A stretch of 37,971 nt of DNA from Alistipes sp. GTDB taxonomy: Bacteria; Bacteroidota; Bacteroidia; Bacteroidales; Rikenellaceae. Where the stretch lies: positions 1 to 37,971 of the forward strand of contig JAFYWG010000044.1 of assembly GCA_017558115.1 (NCBI GenBank), in the 5' to 3' direction. The stretch's first letter is position 1, and the number at the start of each line of letters is the position of its first letter. The notes beneath the pieces are model-generated. The model had not been told where the DNA came from, made no database searches, and saw only the letters and a list, made by a program, of their open reading frames with translations. Positions 17,077 to 25,507 of this stretch are shown here, one piece after another. The position numbers and the translations under genes are program-made.

Positions 17077-17934
17077 ATGGCAGCACGCAGAGATATATTC
17101 TTGCAACTCGTAGACGTAGCCAGCGAGTGCTACCCCGACGTTGAGGCGCGACAGATAGCCGAGATGATAATCCTTGCTAAGGGGCGTATCTCGCGCAATG
17201 ACCTCCTAATAGAGCCCAATGTAGAGCTGGAAATCCCTGAATTTGAGACTATTTGCGATGAGTTACGATCGTGGCGTCCCGTGCAGTATATCGTTGGTAA
17301 GGCCGACTTTGCCGATATGGAACTCACGGTTAGGGAGGGTGTGCTCATCCCTCGCCCCGAGACCGAGGAGCTTGTAGACTGGGTGGCTCGCGAGGCAAAG
17401 GAGGGTGCTCGCATCTTGGATGTCTGCACCGGTAGTGGATGTATCGCCATTGCCCTAAGGCGCATGGTGCCCAGTAGCGAGGTGTGGGCGATGGATATAT
17501 CGCCAGAGGCACTCGCCATTGCACGGGAGAATGGTGCGGAGTATGCCCCTGATGTGCGCTTTGTGGAGGGTGATGCCCTCGTGGATTTTAGTGCTCAGTT
17601 TAAGGGCGTTATGTTCGATGCCATAGTCTCGAATCCACCCTATATACCCGAAAGTGACAGAGCTCTTATGCGCCCAAACGTCACGGAGTATGAACCCGAT
17701 ATAGCCCTCTTTGTTGAGGATAGCGACCCTCTTATCTTCTACCGCGCAATAGCACAAACTGGCCGTAAGATGCTTAATGACGATGGACATCTTTACTTCG
17801 AGATTTACGAGTCGTTGGTAGAGGAGATGGTGGCGATGTTGGAGCACGAGGGCTACACAGAAGTGACAGTAAAAGAAGACTTTAGAGGTAAACCAAGAAT
17901 GATATGCGCAAGGGTGAGTTCGATAGCGAGATGA
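17077..17934 (+). CDS. prmC: Release factor glutamine N5-methyltransferase
   Basis: A 285-residue SAM-dependent enzyme that methylates the Gln of the GGQ motif in RF1 and RF2. Seen: helical N-terminal domain, GVLIPRPETEELVDWV, SAM motif ILDVCTGSGCIAIALRR, and the catalytic IVSNPPYIPESD that contacts the substrate Gln. The start directly follows the aroC stop. The stop TGA overlaps the recX start as ATGA, indicating translational coupling. Confidence 0.95.
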   Translation: MAARRDIFLQLVDVASECYPDVEARQIAEMIILAKGRISRNDLLIEPNVELEIPEFETICDELRSWRPVQYIVGKADFADMELTVREGVLIPRPETEELVDWVAREAKEGARILDVCTGSGCIAIALRRMVPSSEVWAMDISPEALAIARENGAEYAPDVRFVEGDALVDFSAQFKGVMFDAIVSNPPYIPESDRALMRPNVTEYEPDIALFVEDSDPLIFYRAIAQTGRKMLNDDGHLYFEIYESLVEEMVAMLEHEGYTEVTVKEDFRGKPRMICARVSSIAR

Positions 17935-18425
17935 CGCCAGAGCCACGCATGCCCAAGACAAAGACGGCACAACAGGCGTTGCAGTCGTTGATGCGTCTTG
18001 CGTCGCGTAGCGAGAAGAGCACGGGGGATGCCCTGCGCCTGATGCGCACATGGGGTGTGCCCGAGGCGGAGCAGCGCGGTGTGCTCGACAAACTCATCGC
18101 CGACCGCTACATCGACAATCGTCGATATGCCGAGGCATACTCGCGCGAGAAGATGCACCTTACGGGGTGGGGTGAGCGTAAAATCGCTATGCAACTACGC
18201 CTGAAGGGTGTTGAGCGTGAGACGATTTGTGCCGTGCTTTCGGAGCTTATGGCCGATGACGACACCGCAGAGCGTCTTCGCGAGCGCCTCGAAAAGAGAC
18301 TACGCACAACAAAGGCGGCCAACGACTACGAACTTAAGGGTAAGCTCTTTCGCTATGCCTTGGGTTTGGGCTACGACTACGACGTGATAACGAGTGTGAT
18401 AGACGAGGTCATAGAGCGAAAATAG
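17931..18425 (+). CDS. recX: Regulatory protein RecX
   Basis: A 164-residue helical-repeat protein of the RecX family, which limits RecA filament growth. Visible features: LMRLASRSEKSTGDALRLM, VLDKLIADRYIDNRRYAEAY, KMHLTGWGERKIAMQLRLKGV, and a C-terminal YALGLGYDYDVITSVIDE repeat. The frame is open from 17904, but ATG 17931 in the ATGA overlap with prmC is the likelier start. Last gene of the lptB operon; recA is not in the window. Confidence 0.88.
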   Translation: MTPEPRMPKTKTAQQALQSLMRLASRSEKSTGDALRLMRTWGVPEAEQRGVLDKLIADRYIDNRRYAEAYSREKMHLTGWGERKIAMQLRLKGVERETICAVLSELMADDDTAERLRERLEKRLRTTKAANDYELKGKLFRYALGLGYDYDVITSVIDEVIERK

Positions 18426-18480
18426 CGCGTGGTGGCGTAAAATAATTAGAAATTGTGTGCGACATATGGTAAAATGTTAT

Positions 18481-18488
18481 TACCTTTG
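18481..18488 (+). promoter_or_regulatory. -7 box of proS
   Basis: TACCTTTG fits TAnnTTTG, 57 nt before the proS start. A TTG at 18453-18455 is too far (25 nt) for a normal -33 box, so only the -7 element is supported. The 121 bp between recX and proS hold nothing else I recognise. Confidence 0.5.
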
Positions 18489-18545
18489 TCGCGCATTATG
18501 CTTTTTTATATAGGTGCGAAACGAATAAACAAAAAAATATAGAAT

Positions 18546-20030
18546 ATGGCAATTGAATTGAAGGATTTGACCAAGAGCGACGAGAACTACTCGCAGTGGT
18601 ATAACGATTTGGTACTCAAGGCTGGTCTTGCTGAGAACTCAGCAGTGCGTGGCTGTATGGTAATCAAGCCCTATGGCTATGCCATCTGGGAGAAGATGCA
18701 CGATGTCCTCGACCGCATGTTCAAGGAGACAGGACACGAGAACGCATACTTCCCACTCTTCATCCCCAAGTCATTCTTCTCGCGCGAGGCAAGCCACGTA
18801 GAGGGCTTCGCTAAGGAGTGCGCCGTAGTTACTCACTACCGCCTCAAGAACGATGAAGAGGGTAAGGGTGTTGTGGTAGACCCCGCAGCGCGCCTCGAGG
18901 AGGAACTTATCGTACGCCCCACGTCGGAGACTATCATCTGGAACACATACAAGAACTGGATCACATCATACCGCGACCTACCTATCCTCTGCAACCAGTG
19001 GGCTAACGTAGTGCGCTGGGAGATGCGTACACGTCTCTTCCTCCGTACCGCAGAGTTCCTCTGGCAGGAGGGTCACACAGCACATGCAACAGCTGAGGAG
19101 GCTATCGAGGAGACAGAGCGCATGATCAACGTCTACAAGACATTTGCTGAGGAGTGGATGGGTGTTCCCGTCATCGTGGGCCACAAGTCGCCCAACGAGC
19201 GCTTCGCAGGTGCTGTAGACACTCTCACCATCGAGGCTCTTATGCAGGATGGTAAGGCTCTTCAGAGTGGTACATCACACTTCCTCGGTCAGAACTTCGC
19301 TAAGGCCTTCGACGTGCAGTACACAAATAAGGAGGGTAAGCAGGAGTATGTGTGGGCAACATCATGGGGTGTGTCAACACGCCTTATGGGTGCTCTCATC
19401 ATGGCACACTCAGACAACAACGGTCTTGTGCTTCCTCCAAAGCTCGCTCCTATACAGGTTGTCATGGTGCCCATCTACAAGGGTGAGGAGCAGCGTCTTC
19501 AGGTTGTTGCACGCCTCGAGGAGATGGCTAAGGAGCTCCGCGCAAAGGGCGTATCTGTTAAGGTTGATGGCCGCGATAATGTTCGTTCGGGCTTCAAGTT
19601 TGCGGAGTATGAGTTGAAGGGTGTACCCGTACGCCTTGCCCTCGGTCCCCGCGACATGGAGAATGGCACTATCGAGCTTGCACGCCGCGACACCCTCACT
19701 AAGGAGGTCGTATCGCAGGAGGGTCTCACAGAGCGCATCGTAAACCTCCTCGACGAGATTCAGAAGAATATCTTCCAGAAGGCTCTCGACTACCGCAACT
19801 CTATGATTACAAAGGTAGACACATGGGAGGAGTTCCAGCAGGTGCTCAACGAGAAGGGTGGTTTTATCTCAGCACACTGGGATGGCACACCCGAGACCGA
19901 GCAGGCTATCAAGGATGCTACAAAGGCTACCATCCGCTGCATACCTATGGATGTAGTAGAGGAGGAGGGTACATGTGTATTCTCAGGCAAGCCTTCGAAG
20001 TATCGTGTTTTGTTCGCAAAATCATATTAA
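18546..20030 (+). CDS. proS: Prolyl-tRNA synthetase, archaeal/eukaryote-like short form
   Basis: A 494-residue class II aminoacyl-tRNA synthetase charging tRNA-Pro. It is the short form without the bacterial INS editing domain. Seen: the N-terminus [19 protein letters not shown], motif 1 [14 protein letters not shown], motif 2 [26 protein letters not shown], motif 3 [17 protein letters not shown], and an anticodon-binding domain ([20 protein letters not shown]) followed by the C-terminal zinc-domain-like segment. Its codons are strongly biased towards C- and A-ending forms (many aca/tca), suggesting high expression. The stop codon is the first triplet of the copy B repeat. Confidence 0.96.
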   Translation: MAIELKDLTKSDENYSQWYNDLVLKAGLAENSAVRGCMVIKPYGYAIWEKMHDVLDRMFKETGHENAYFPLFIPKSFFSREASHVEGFAKECAVVTHYRLKNDEEGKGVVVDPAARLEEELIVRPTSETIIWNTYKNWITSYRDLPILCNQWANVVRWEMRTRLFLRTAEFLWQEGHTAHATAEEAIEETERMINVYKTFAEEWMGVPVIVGHKSPNERFAGAVDTLTIEALMQDGKALQSGTSHFLGQNFAKAFDVQYTNKEGKQEYVWATSWGVSTRLMGALIMAHSDNNGLVLPPKLAPIQVVMVPIYKGEEQRLQVVARLEEMAKELRAKGVSVKVDGRDNVRSGFKFAEYELKGVPVRLALGPRDMENGTIELARRDTLTKEVVSQEGLTERIVNLLDEIQKNIFQKALDYRNSMITKVDTWEEFQQVLNEKGGFISAHWDGTPETEQAIKDATKATIRCIPMDVVEEEGTCVFSGKPSKYRVLFAKSY

Positions 20031-20176
20031 TTTTCGATTATAAGGCAGACATCTACTGCCGCTAACAAAAGAAAATGCGAATAGGTAGTACATCTTAGTA
20101 CAACCTATCCGCATTTTTTTTGCCGAGCGTTGTATCTGCAGCCTTCTACTCAAAAATAGAGTTTCTTGTGATAAGG
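20031..20176 (+). repeat. Two-hairpin 3'-end repeat, copy B (after proS)
   Basis: It begins at the proS stop codon. Hairpin 1 is GGCAG-acatcta-CTGCC (20044-20060). A CTAACAAAAGAA linker follows. Hairpin 2 (20074-20115) has an 18-bp arm with 16 pairs, a GTAC/GTAC tip and an ATCTTA loop, followed by eight T. The subsequent GCCGAGCGTTG ... TTCTTGTGATA matches copy A. Two stem positions differ from A by compensating changes (G-C to A-T and C-G to T-A), and the internal A/C and A/A mismatches are kept. Likely also the proS terminator. Confidence 0.78.
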
Positions 20177-20252
20177 GGTCGATTGCGTCCCCTAACAAAA
20201 AATGCCGTCAATGGGACGTACGCCAAAGTACTACCCATCGACGGCATTTTTG
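20175..20252 (+). repeat. Two-hairpin element, copy C, tandem to copy B
   Basis: Hairpin 1 is GGGG-t-CG-attg-CG-t-CCCC (20175-20192). A CTAACAAAAA linker follows. Hairpin 2 (20201-20248) has 21-nt arms with a GCCAAA loop, then TTTTT. It shares with copies A and B the order hairpin, CTAAC linker, A run, second hairpin with A/C and A/A mismatches and a GTAC/GTAC tip, T run. The stem sequences are largely different. Because the stem is symmetric with A runs 5' and T runs 3', it can act as a bidirectional terminator between proS and prsW. Confidence 0.7.
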
Positions 20253-20264
20253 CCTCTATTGCTC

Positions 20265-21020
20265 CTATGCCTCTTCTGCAGTCTCCTCCTCCTTAGGGTG
20301 TACTGCATATTTTGCAGCAAGCTCCTTGTTCTCACTATCGCTCTTTAGGTGGCGCTTCATAAAGCGGATGGCGATAATCCATGAGCCAGCAACAATAGCT
20401 GGGAAGATAACGAGCACGATAAGGATTGTAAACCACATGTTGACATACCCTGCAGACATGATAGCGTAGTCGTAGAGGCCATGTGCCAACATGGGAACCA
20501 AGAATGTAAGTGCCATGTTGAGGCCACGGCGCTTCGTTGTAAACCTTGCAAGCGAGTAGAAGTAACCCATCATCACAGCGTCGAGGAAGTGGCCAGGAAC
20601 TGCCAATGAGGCGCGAGCAACCATAACGCCCATATCGAAATCCCAGAGGTATAGCACATTCTCAAAGGCTGCAAAACCGAGGCCTATGCAGCATGCGTAG
20701 ACGATGCCGTCAAACATCTCGTCGTAGTACTTATTCCTGCGCAGTATAAGCCACAACATAAGCAACTTAAGACCCTCCTCGGGAATAGCAGCAACGCAGA
20801 ACGCTGTGGTAAAGGGCCCTGTGCCGCTAATATCAACGTCGCAGAGCTCTAAGATGAATGCTACCGAAATGATGATAATCGCAGGAAACGTACCAAACGC
20901 GAAGGCCTTGAATAGCTGGCCGATGGGCTCGGGGCGACGTCTATCTAAGATTACGATAATTGCAAATAACACGACGGCTGGCATAAAGCCCAATAGTGGA
21001 ACGAGGATGTAGTCAAGCAT
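20265..21020 (-). CDS. prsW: PrsW-family intramembrane metalloprotease
   Basis: A 251-residue polytopic membrane protein (about 7-8 hydrophobic segments) of the PrsW/CAAX-related intramembrane protease group. In Bacillus, PrsW cleaves an anti-sigma factor. Motifs seen: IPEEGLKLLML with paired Glu at 81-82, FAAFENVLYL, VPGHFLDAVMMGYF and MLAHGLYDYAI, which together supply the Glu and His metal ligands. The C-terminus is a charged cytoplasmic tail. No anti-sigma factor gene is nearby, so the substrate is unknown. It lies downstream of purC but is separated by a hairpin at 21055-21081. Confidence 0.85.
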   Translation of the reverse strand: MLDYILVPLLGFMPAVVLFAIIVILDRRRPEPIGQLFKAFAFGTFPAIIIISVAFILELCDVDISGTGPFTTAFCVAAIPEEGLKLLMLWLILRRNKYYDEMFDGIVYACCIGLGFAAFENVLYLWDFDMGVMVARASLAVPGHFLDAVMMGYFYSLARFTTKRRGLNMALTFLVPMLAHGLYDYAIMSAGYVNMWFTILIVLVIFPAIVAGSWIIAIRFMKRHLKSDSENKELAAKYAVHPKEEETAEEA

Positions 21021-21054
21021 GGTGGTTAGTGTTTGTTTGGGTGTTTACAATAGA

Positions 21055-21081
21055 GGGGTATTCGATACGCTCGAATACCCC
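21055..21081 (-). terminator. Hairpin between purC and prsW
   Basis: Perfect 11-bp stem GGGGTATTCGA-tacgc-TCGAATACCCC. On the minus strand it is followed by TCTATTGT, a modest U tract. It probably ends the purC transcript before prsW. Confidence 0.65.
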
Positions 21082-21143
21082 ATACTCCTATTTAAGCTGT
21101 TGTTTGATAAACCTACCAAATGTTCGGCTTAATCATGGCTCAA

Positions 21144-22088
21144 TTACAATGTCTTGAGGTACTCCGATACATTCTTCTCGATGCGAGCCTCGATGTCGCC
21201 ATCCTCAGCGCGCACGAACTTCTCGCCAGTAACAGCCTCGAACAACTCGATATAGCGCTCAGTGATGCCTGCAACGACCTCGGGTGTCATATCGGGAACC
21301 TGCTGACCCTCCTGACCCTGGAAGCCATTCTCCATCAACCACTCGCGTACGAACTCCTTAGAGAGCTGCTTCTGCTTCTCACCCTTTGCAAGGCGCTCCT
21401 CGTAGCCCTCCATGTAGAAGTAGCGTGATGAGTCGGGAGTGTGAATCTCGTCCATGAGGTAGATAGTGCCGTTCTTCTTGCCGAACTCATACTTTGTATC
21501 TACGAGGATAAGGCCCATCTTCGCAGCGATCTCGGTACCGCGCTGGAAGATAGCACGTGTGTATGCCTCCAACTGCTCGTACTCCTCGCGTGACACGAGG
21601 CCCTGAGAGATGATCTCCTCCTTTGAGATATCCTCGTCGTGACCCTCATCGGCCTTAGTAGTAGGGGTGATGATAGGCTCGGGGAACTTCTGGTTCTCTA
21701 CCATGCCGTCGGGCATAGCCACGCCACAGATGGTGCGCTTGCCAGCCTTATACTCTCGCCATGCGTGACCAGAGAGGTAGCCACGGATGACCATCTCAAC
21801 CTTGTAGGGCTCGCAGCGGTGACCTACGGTTACCATAGGGTCGGGCACACCAATCTTCCAGTTGGGCAAGATGTCGGTTGTGGCATCGAGGAACTTAGCA
21901 GCAATCTGGTTCAATACCTGACCCTTGAAGGGGATACCCTTTGGAAGTACAACGTCGAAAGCTGAGATGCGGTCCGATACAACCATCACGAGGTAGTCGT
22001 CGTTGATGTTGTATACGTCGCGTACCTTACCTACATAGTGACCCTTCTGGCCCTTGAACTGAAAATCGTTCTTTACAATAGCATTCAT
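21144..22088 (-). CDS. purC: Phosphoribosylaminoimidazole-succinocarboxamide synthase
   Basis: A 314-residue SAICAR synthase of purine biosynthesis, joining aspartate to CAIR with ATP. Motifs: [30 protein letters not shown] at the N-terminus, [32 protein letters not shown], and [15 protein letters not shown]. It is the longer form (about 310 residues) typical of Bacteroidota and yeast rather than the ~240-residue E. coli type. It is transcribed alone from a TATCTTTG box at 22118-22125, divergent from the lipocalin gene. Confidence 0.96.
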   Translation of the reverse strand: MNAIVKNDFQFKGQKGHYVGKVRDVYNINDDYLVMVVSDRISAFDVVLPKGIPFKGQVLNQIAAKFLDATTDILPNWKIGVPDPMVTVGHRCEPYKVEMVIRGYLSGHAWREYKAGKRTICGVAMPDGMVENQKFPEPIITPTTKADEGHDEDISKEEIISQGLVSREEYEQLEAYTRAIFQRGTEIAAKMGLILVDTKYEFGKKNGTIYLMDEIHTPDSSRYFYMEGYEERLAKGEKQKQLSKEFVREWLMENGFQGQEGQQVPDMTPEVVAGITERYIELFEAVTGEKFVRAEDGDIEARIEKNVSEYLKTL

Positions 22089-22117
22089 ATTATTTGAGTG
22101 TGATTAATATTCTAATA

Positions 22118-22125
22118 CAAAGATA
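22118..22125 (-). promoter_or_regulatory. -7 box of purC
   Basis: TATCTTTG on the minus strand, 29 nt before the purC start codon; exact TAnnTTTG match. No PurR-like operator was recognised. Confidence 0.55.
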
Positions 22126-22205
22126 GCATCTTTTATGTAAAAATGCAAATCGTAGCGCGGTGTTGGCATCATATATGCTCATTTCTAGTGAAAACACCAC
22201 ATATT

Positions 22206-22718
22206 ATGAGACACTTGTACGCTATACTTATGGCAGCAATTCTAATGACAGCCTCTGCATGTAAGGCGCAGAGCATCAACACATCTACGGTCGACAATCT
22301 CGATGTAAAAAGATATATGGGTCGCTGGTACGAGATTGCGCGCTACGACCATAGCTTCGAGCGAAATATGGAGCGCTGCGAGGCCTTCTACACCCTCGAG
22401 CCAGATGGTAAAATCATGGTGCGTAATAGCGGCATAGATATGCGCACGGGGTTGCTGCGCATCACCGATGGCAAGGCAAAGTTGGGTAAGAGGCCAGGGC
22501 AGCTGCGCGTGTCGTTTTTCCTCTTCTTCTATTCCGACTACAACATCTTGGCCCTCGGCGAGAACTACGAGTGGGCGCTTGTGGGAAGCAAGTCGCCAAA
22601 GTATCTGTGGATACTCTCGCGCACACCGAGCCTACCAGAGGAGAGCTTAGAGCATATCCTTGCCATAGCCCGCGAGCGTGGCTACGATACGGATAACCTT
22701 ATCTGGGTTAGGCAGTAA
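22206..22718 (+). CDS. blc: Bacterial lipocalin (Blc-type lipoprotein)
   Basis: A 170-residue lipocalin: N-terminus MRHLYAILMAAILMTASAC with a probable lipobox ending at C19, so probably membrane anchored. The lipocalin signature MGRWYEIARYDHSFERNMER (GxW) is followed by a single beta-barrel (CEAFYTLEPDGKIMVRNSG; LRVSFFLFFYSDYNILALG; YEWALVGSKSPKYLWILSR). Family members bind fatty acids or lysophospholipids in the envelope. The frame is open from 22143, but the signal peptide fixes ATG 22206. It is followed by the purine-rich minisatellite. Confidence 0.9.
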   Translation: MRHLYAILMAAILMTASACKAQSINTSTVDNLDVKRYMGRWYEIARYDHSFERNMERCEAFYTLEPDGKIMVRNSGIDMRTGLLRITDGKAKLGKRPGQLRVSFFLFFYSDYNILALGENYEWALVGSKSPKYLWILSRTPSLPEESLEHILAIARERGYDTDNLIWVRQ

Positions 22719-22746
22719 TGGGTGACAACGTGTGATAAGTGTGATA

Positions 22747-22926
22747 GCGACGAAAGGGACGAAAGGGACGATGGGGATGAAAGAGGCAGGAGAGTTCAAG
22801 GAAGAAAGGAAGATAAGGAGTTTAAGGAAATTAAGGAAGTTAAGGACGACCCTCTCTAAATTCCCTAATCTCCCTAAATTCCCTAAATTCTCTTTTGTCT
22901 CTTAAGTCTCTTTTGTCTCTTTTGTG
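22747..22926. repeat. 9-bp minisatellite in inverted arrangement, second locus
   Basis: From 22747 to about 22849 the plus strand is purine-rich with 9-bp periodicity (CGAAAGGGA, TTAAGGAAA, TTAAGGAAG). From about 22850 to 22926 it is pyrimidine-rich (CTAAATTCC, CTAATCTCC, TTTGTCTCT, TAAGTCTCT). The second half is broadly the reverse complement of the first. The unit TTTGTCTCT is the complement of the AGAGACAAA unit at 7.7 kb. The right end overlaps the last codons of the M1 aminopeptidase gene, and the remainder fills the gap to blc. Confidence 0.82.
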
Positions 22927-25406
22927 GCAGTCTCATGGGGCGGACGTCGCATATCTGCTGCTTGCAATATCTTGTTGCGTAGGAGTTGGTTTAGGTCGGG
23001 GTGGTCGTTCAAGAAGCGCTCCACCTCCGCCTTTGCTTCATCGCTTGTGTGACCTCCGAGGAGCGCCCCCGCCCAGTTGCGAGGGAAGAAGATGTCGCCC
23101 GTGCGCTGCACCTCCTCAATCTCCTCCAAGCCGCGGTAGATATACTTCACTGCCTCCTTTTGGCGTAGGTGGTGGTTAAGGTAGCCGAGGAGCGTTGCTG
23201 TCCATGGCTCAATGCGGCGATTCTCGGGCTCCATAAGCGACTCGAAGAGTGCATCGCGCACCTTAGCGTCGGGGTGTGTACCACGGATTATATACTCAAA
23301 TTGGTTACGCCTATCGGGGTTCGTAATACGCTCAAGCTGAGTGCTATATATCTCGTCGTAACGCTCGGGATAGCGCACTGCAAGCTCATAAGCAAGCGTC
23401 ATAGCGTCGCTCTCGTTGAGCATCTTATCGCTCTGGCTGAGCCACATATCGTACATTGCAGCGTATGTCTGCTCCGAGCGCATAACGTGCGCCAACGTCA
23501 TCTTTAGGCGGCGGCTGAGCGAGGTGTTATCGCAATTCGTTGCAATCTCCCAAAGGCGTGCTTCATCCTCGGCTGTGCCCACCTCGAGCATAGGCTTTGT
23601 GAGGTAGCCGTTAAGCGTTGATGCAATGAGGTAGTTCTTCTCGCAAGGGATGTAATCAAGCAAGAAGTTAAGCCATCTCTGCACATCGCACTCTGTTTCG
23701 CTCTTGCGCCACTCGTATATCTCGTTAAGCATCGTCGCCATCGACTGGCGCATAAGGTCATCCTCAACCTCGCCAATCTGCTCCATCATCCACTCGGCGG
23801 TCTCCGTGGGCAACACAAAGAGTCCGTAGCCACGGCCGTCGCAGTTGGGTATAACAACCTCCGCATTGCGTGGAAACTTTATGTGACCCTGACCGAACTT
23901 TGTCTCCACCTCTATAATCTCCGTTTTGCCACCCTTATACGCAACGTAGCAGTTGAAGCGCTGTCGCCATGGCGCGTTGTTGTCTTTGATGTGGTAGCAG
24001 CCACCCTTTTGTGTAAGGTAAATCATTGGCATATAGGCTCTATCAACCCATGCGTGGCTAAACTTCGCAATATCCTCCTTGCTGTGCTTGTCGAGTATTG
24101 CCACAAGGTCATTCCATGTGGCGTTGCCATAGGCGTAGGTGCGCAGATACTCCTGAATGCCCGCGCGGAAGGCCTCCTCGCCCATAAGTTCCACAATCTT
24201 ATCCATCACAATAGGGGCTTTGTTGTAGATTGTCTGGCCGTAGATAAGTCCCGCATTGTTCAGGTTGTCAAGCTCCTGGCGTATGGCGGTGCGACCCGCT
24301 GTGCGGTCTTCGTTGTAAGCCGCATGGGTGTATGTCTTGAGGCGGTTTAAGCGGTGGTTGACATCGGGGAATAGTGGCTCGGTCATGCGTGCAGCAAAGT
24401 AGTTGGCGAATATCTCCTTTGTCCAAACGTCATTGAACCACTCCATCGTAACATAGTCGCCAAACCACATATGCGCTGTCTCGTGCGCTATAAGCTGCAT
24501 GCGACGCAACTCCTCATCGAGCGTGGGGTTCTCGCCGAGCAACATCTGACTATCGTTGTAGAGCGTAGCGCCCGTATGCTCCATACCACCATACTGGAAG
24601 CCAGGGAGCATGATAAGGTCATACTTGGCAAAGGGGTAGGGTATGCCCGTGTACTCCTCTAACCACTCCAACGATGCCGCCACCTGCTCGAAGATGGTGT
24701 TCAATTGCGCAAGGCGCTTGGGGTCGGTCTCGCGGTAGTATGCCGTAAAGCGATGGTTGCCATCATCGTAGGTGCGGCTAAAGAACTCGCCCGCCACAAA
24801 CGAGAAGAGATAGGTGCTCAAAGGCTCTGTGGGCTCGAAAACTATGGTGTTGCCCTCCATGTGGCTTACTGCAGTATTAGACACCGCCACCCAACCCTCC
24901 GGAAGTGTCAGCGATAGGTTGTACTCCGCCTTCATATCGGGCTGGTCGAAGCATGGAAAGAGCGTGCGTGCACGGTCTGGCACCAGCAACGTGTATAGGA
25001 AGTCGGGCTTGCGGTTAAGCGACTGGTTGTCAACGGAGAATATGATGCCTATACCGTTTCTACCCGCGCGAGTCTCGCTTGCGGGTATTACGATATGCTC
25101 GTTGGCAAGTGTGCATAGCTCCAATATTGACTCCTCGCCACACATAACATCACTCACAAGGCCGGTATTGCGCAGGTCGACGATAACCTCTTGTGGTGCA
25201 GCGAGGTTGAAGTTAATAGTTGTCTCGCCCCTATCCTCCACAAGGTTGAAGTGTAGCGTGTAGACAACATCCTTAATCGTAGCCTTGCGCCACTCGGCAA
25301 GTTCGCGGCTAACGCCCGCATCGTAGCGGTGGTCCTGGGCACTAACAGCAGTTAGCGAGAGTAGCATGGCGAGGGAAAGTAGTATAAGTGATTGGAGTCG
25401 TCTCAT
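22902..25406 (-). CDS. Secreted M1-family aminopeptidase
   Basis: An 834-residue zinc aminopeptidase. The signal peptide MRRLQSLILLSLAMLLSLT (cleaved after VSA) sets the start at ATG 25406; the open frame from 25514 would include the promoter region. M1 N-terminal beta domain, then the exopeptidase motif as FQYGGMEHTGATLY (GGMEH where most M1 enzymes have GAMEN), zinc site LIAHETAHMWFGDYVTMEW with the third ligand Glu in WTKEIFANYFA, and an ERAP1-like helical C-terminal part. It probably trims peptides in the periplasm, complementing the C69 dipeptidase. The last residues, KETKET, are encoded by the adjacent 9-bp minisatellite. Diverges from the glycerate kinase gene. Confidence 0.93.
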   Translation of the reverse strand: MRRLQSLILLSLAMLLSLTAVSAQDHRYDAGVSRELAEWRKATIKDVVYTLHFNLVEDRGETTINFNLAAPQEVIVDLRNTGLVSDVMCGEESILELCTLANEHIVIPASETRAGRNGIGIIFSVDNQSLNRKPDFLYTLLVPDRARTLFPCFDQPDMKAEYNLSLTLPEGWVAVSNTAVSHMEGNTIVFEPTEPLSTYLFSFVAGEFFSRTYDDGNHRFTAYYRETDPKRLAQLNTIFEQVAASLEWLEEYTGIPYPFAKYDLIMLPGFQYGGMEHTGATLYNDSQMLLGENPTLDEELRRMQLIAHETAHMWFGDYVTMEWFNDVWTKEIFANYFAARMTEPLFPDVNHRLNRLKTYTHAAYNEDRTAGRTAIRQELDNLNNAGLIYGQTIYNKAPIVMDKIVELMGEEAFRAGIQEYLRTYAYGNATWNDLVAILDKHSKEDIAKFSHAWVDRAYMPMIYLTQKGGCYHIKDNNAPWRQRFNCYVAYKGGKTEIIEVETKFGQGHIKFPRNAEVVIPNCDGRGYGLFVLPTETAEWMMEQIGEVEDDLMRQSMATMLNEIYEWRKSETECDVQRWLNFLLDYIPCEKNYLIASTLNGYLTKPMLEVGTAEDEARLWEIATNCDNTSLSRRLKMTLAHVMRSEQTYAAMYDMWLSQSDKMLNESDAMTLAYELAVRYPERYDEIYSTQLERITNPDRRNQFEYIIRGTHPDAKVRDALFESLMEPENRRIEPWTATLLGYLNHHLRQKEAVKYIYRGLEEIEEVQRTGDIFFPRNWAGALLGGHTSDEAKAEVERFLNDHPDLNQLLRNKILQAADMRRPPHETATKETKET

Positions 25407-25439
25407 AGTAGTAATCGGTTTTCTAAATAACTGCATCCA

Positions 25440-25477
25440 CAAAGATACGAATATTCGCCGAATTATTCCTATATTTG
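25440..25477. promoter_or_regulatory. Divergent -7 boxes for M1 aminopeptidase and glycerate kinase
   Basis: On the minus strand TATCTTTG occupies 25440-25447, 34 nt before the aminopeptidase ATG. On the plus strand TATATTTG occupies 25470-25477, 31 nt before the glycerate kinase ATG. Both match TAnnTTTG; -33 elements are not clear. The two boxes are only 22 bp apart, so the promoters may interfere. Confidence 0.55.
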
Positions 25478-25507
25478 TAGGTGAAAAAGATTTATATATT
25501 GTACACC

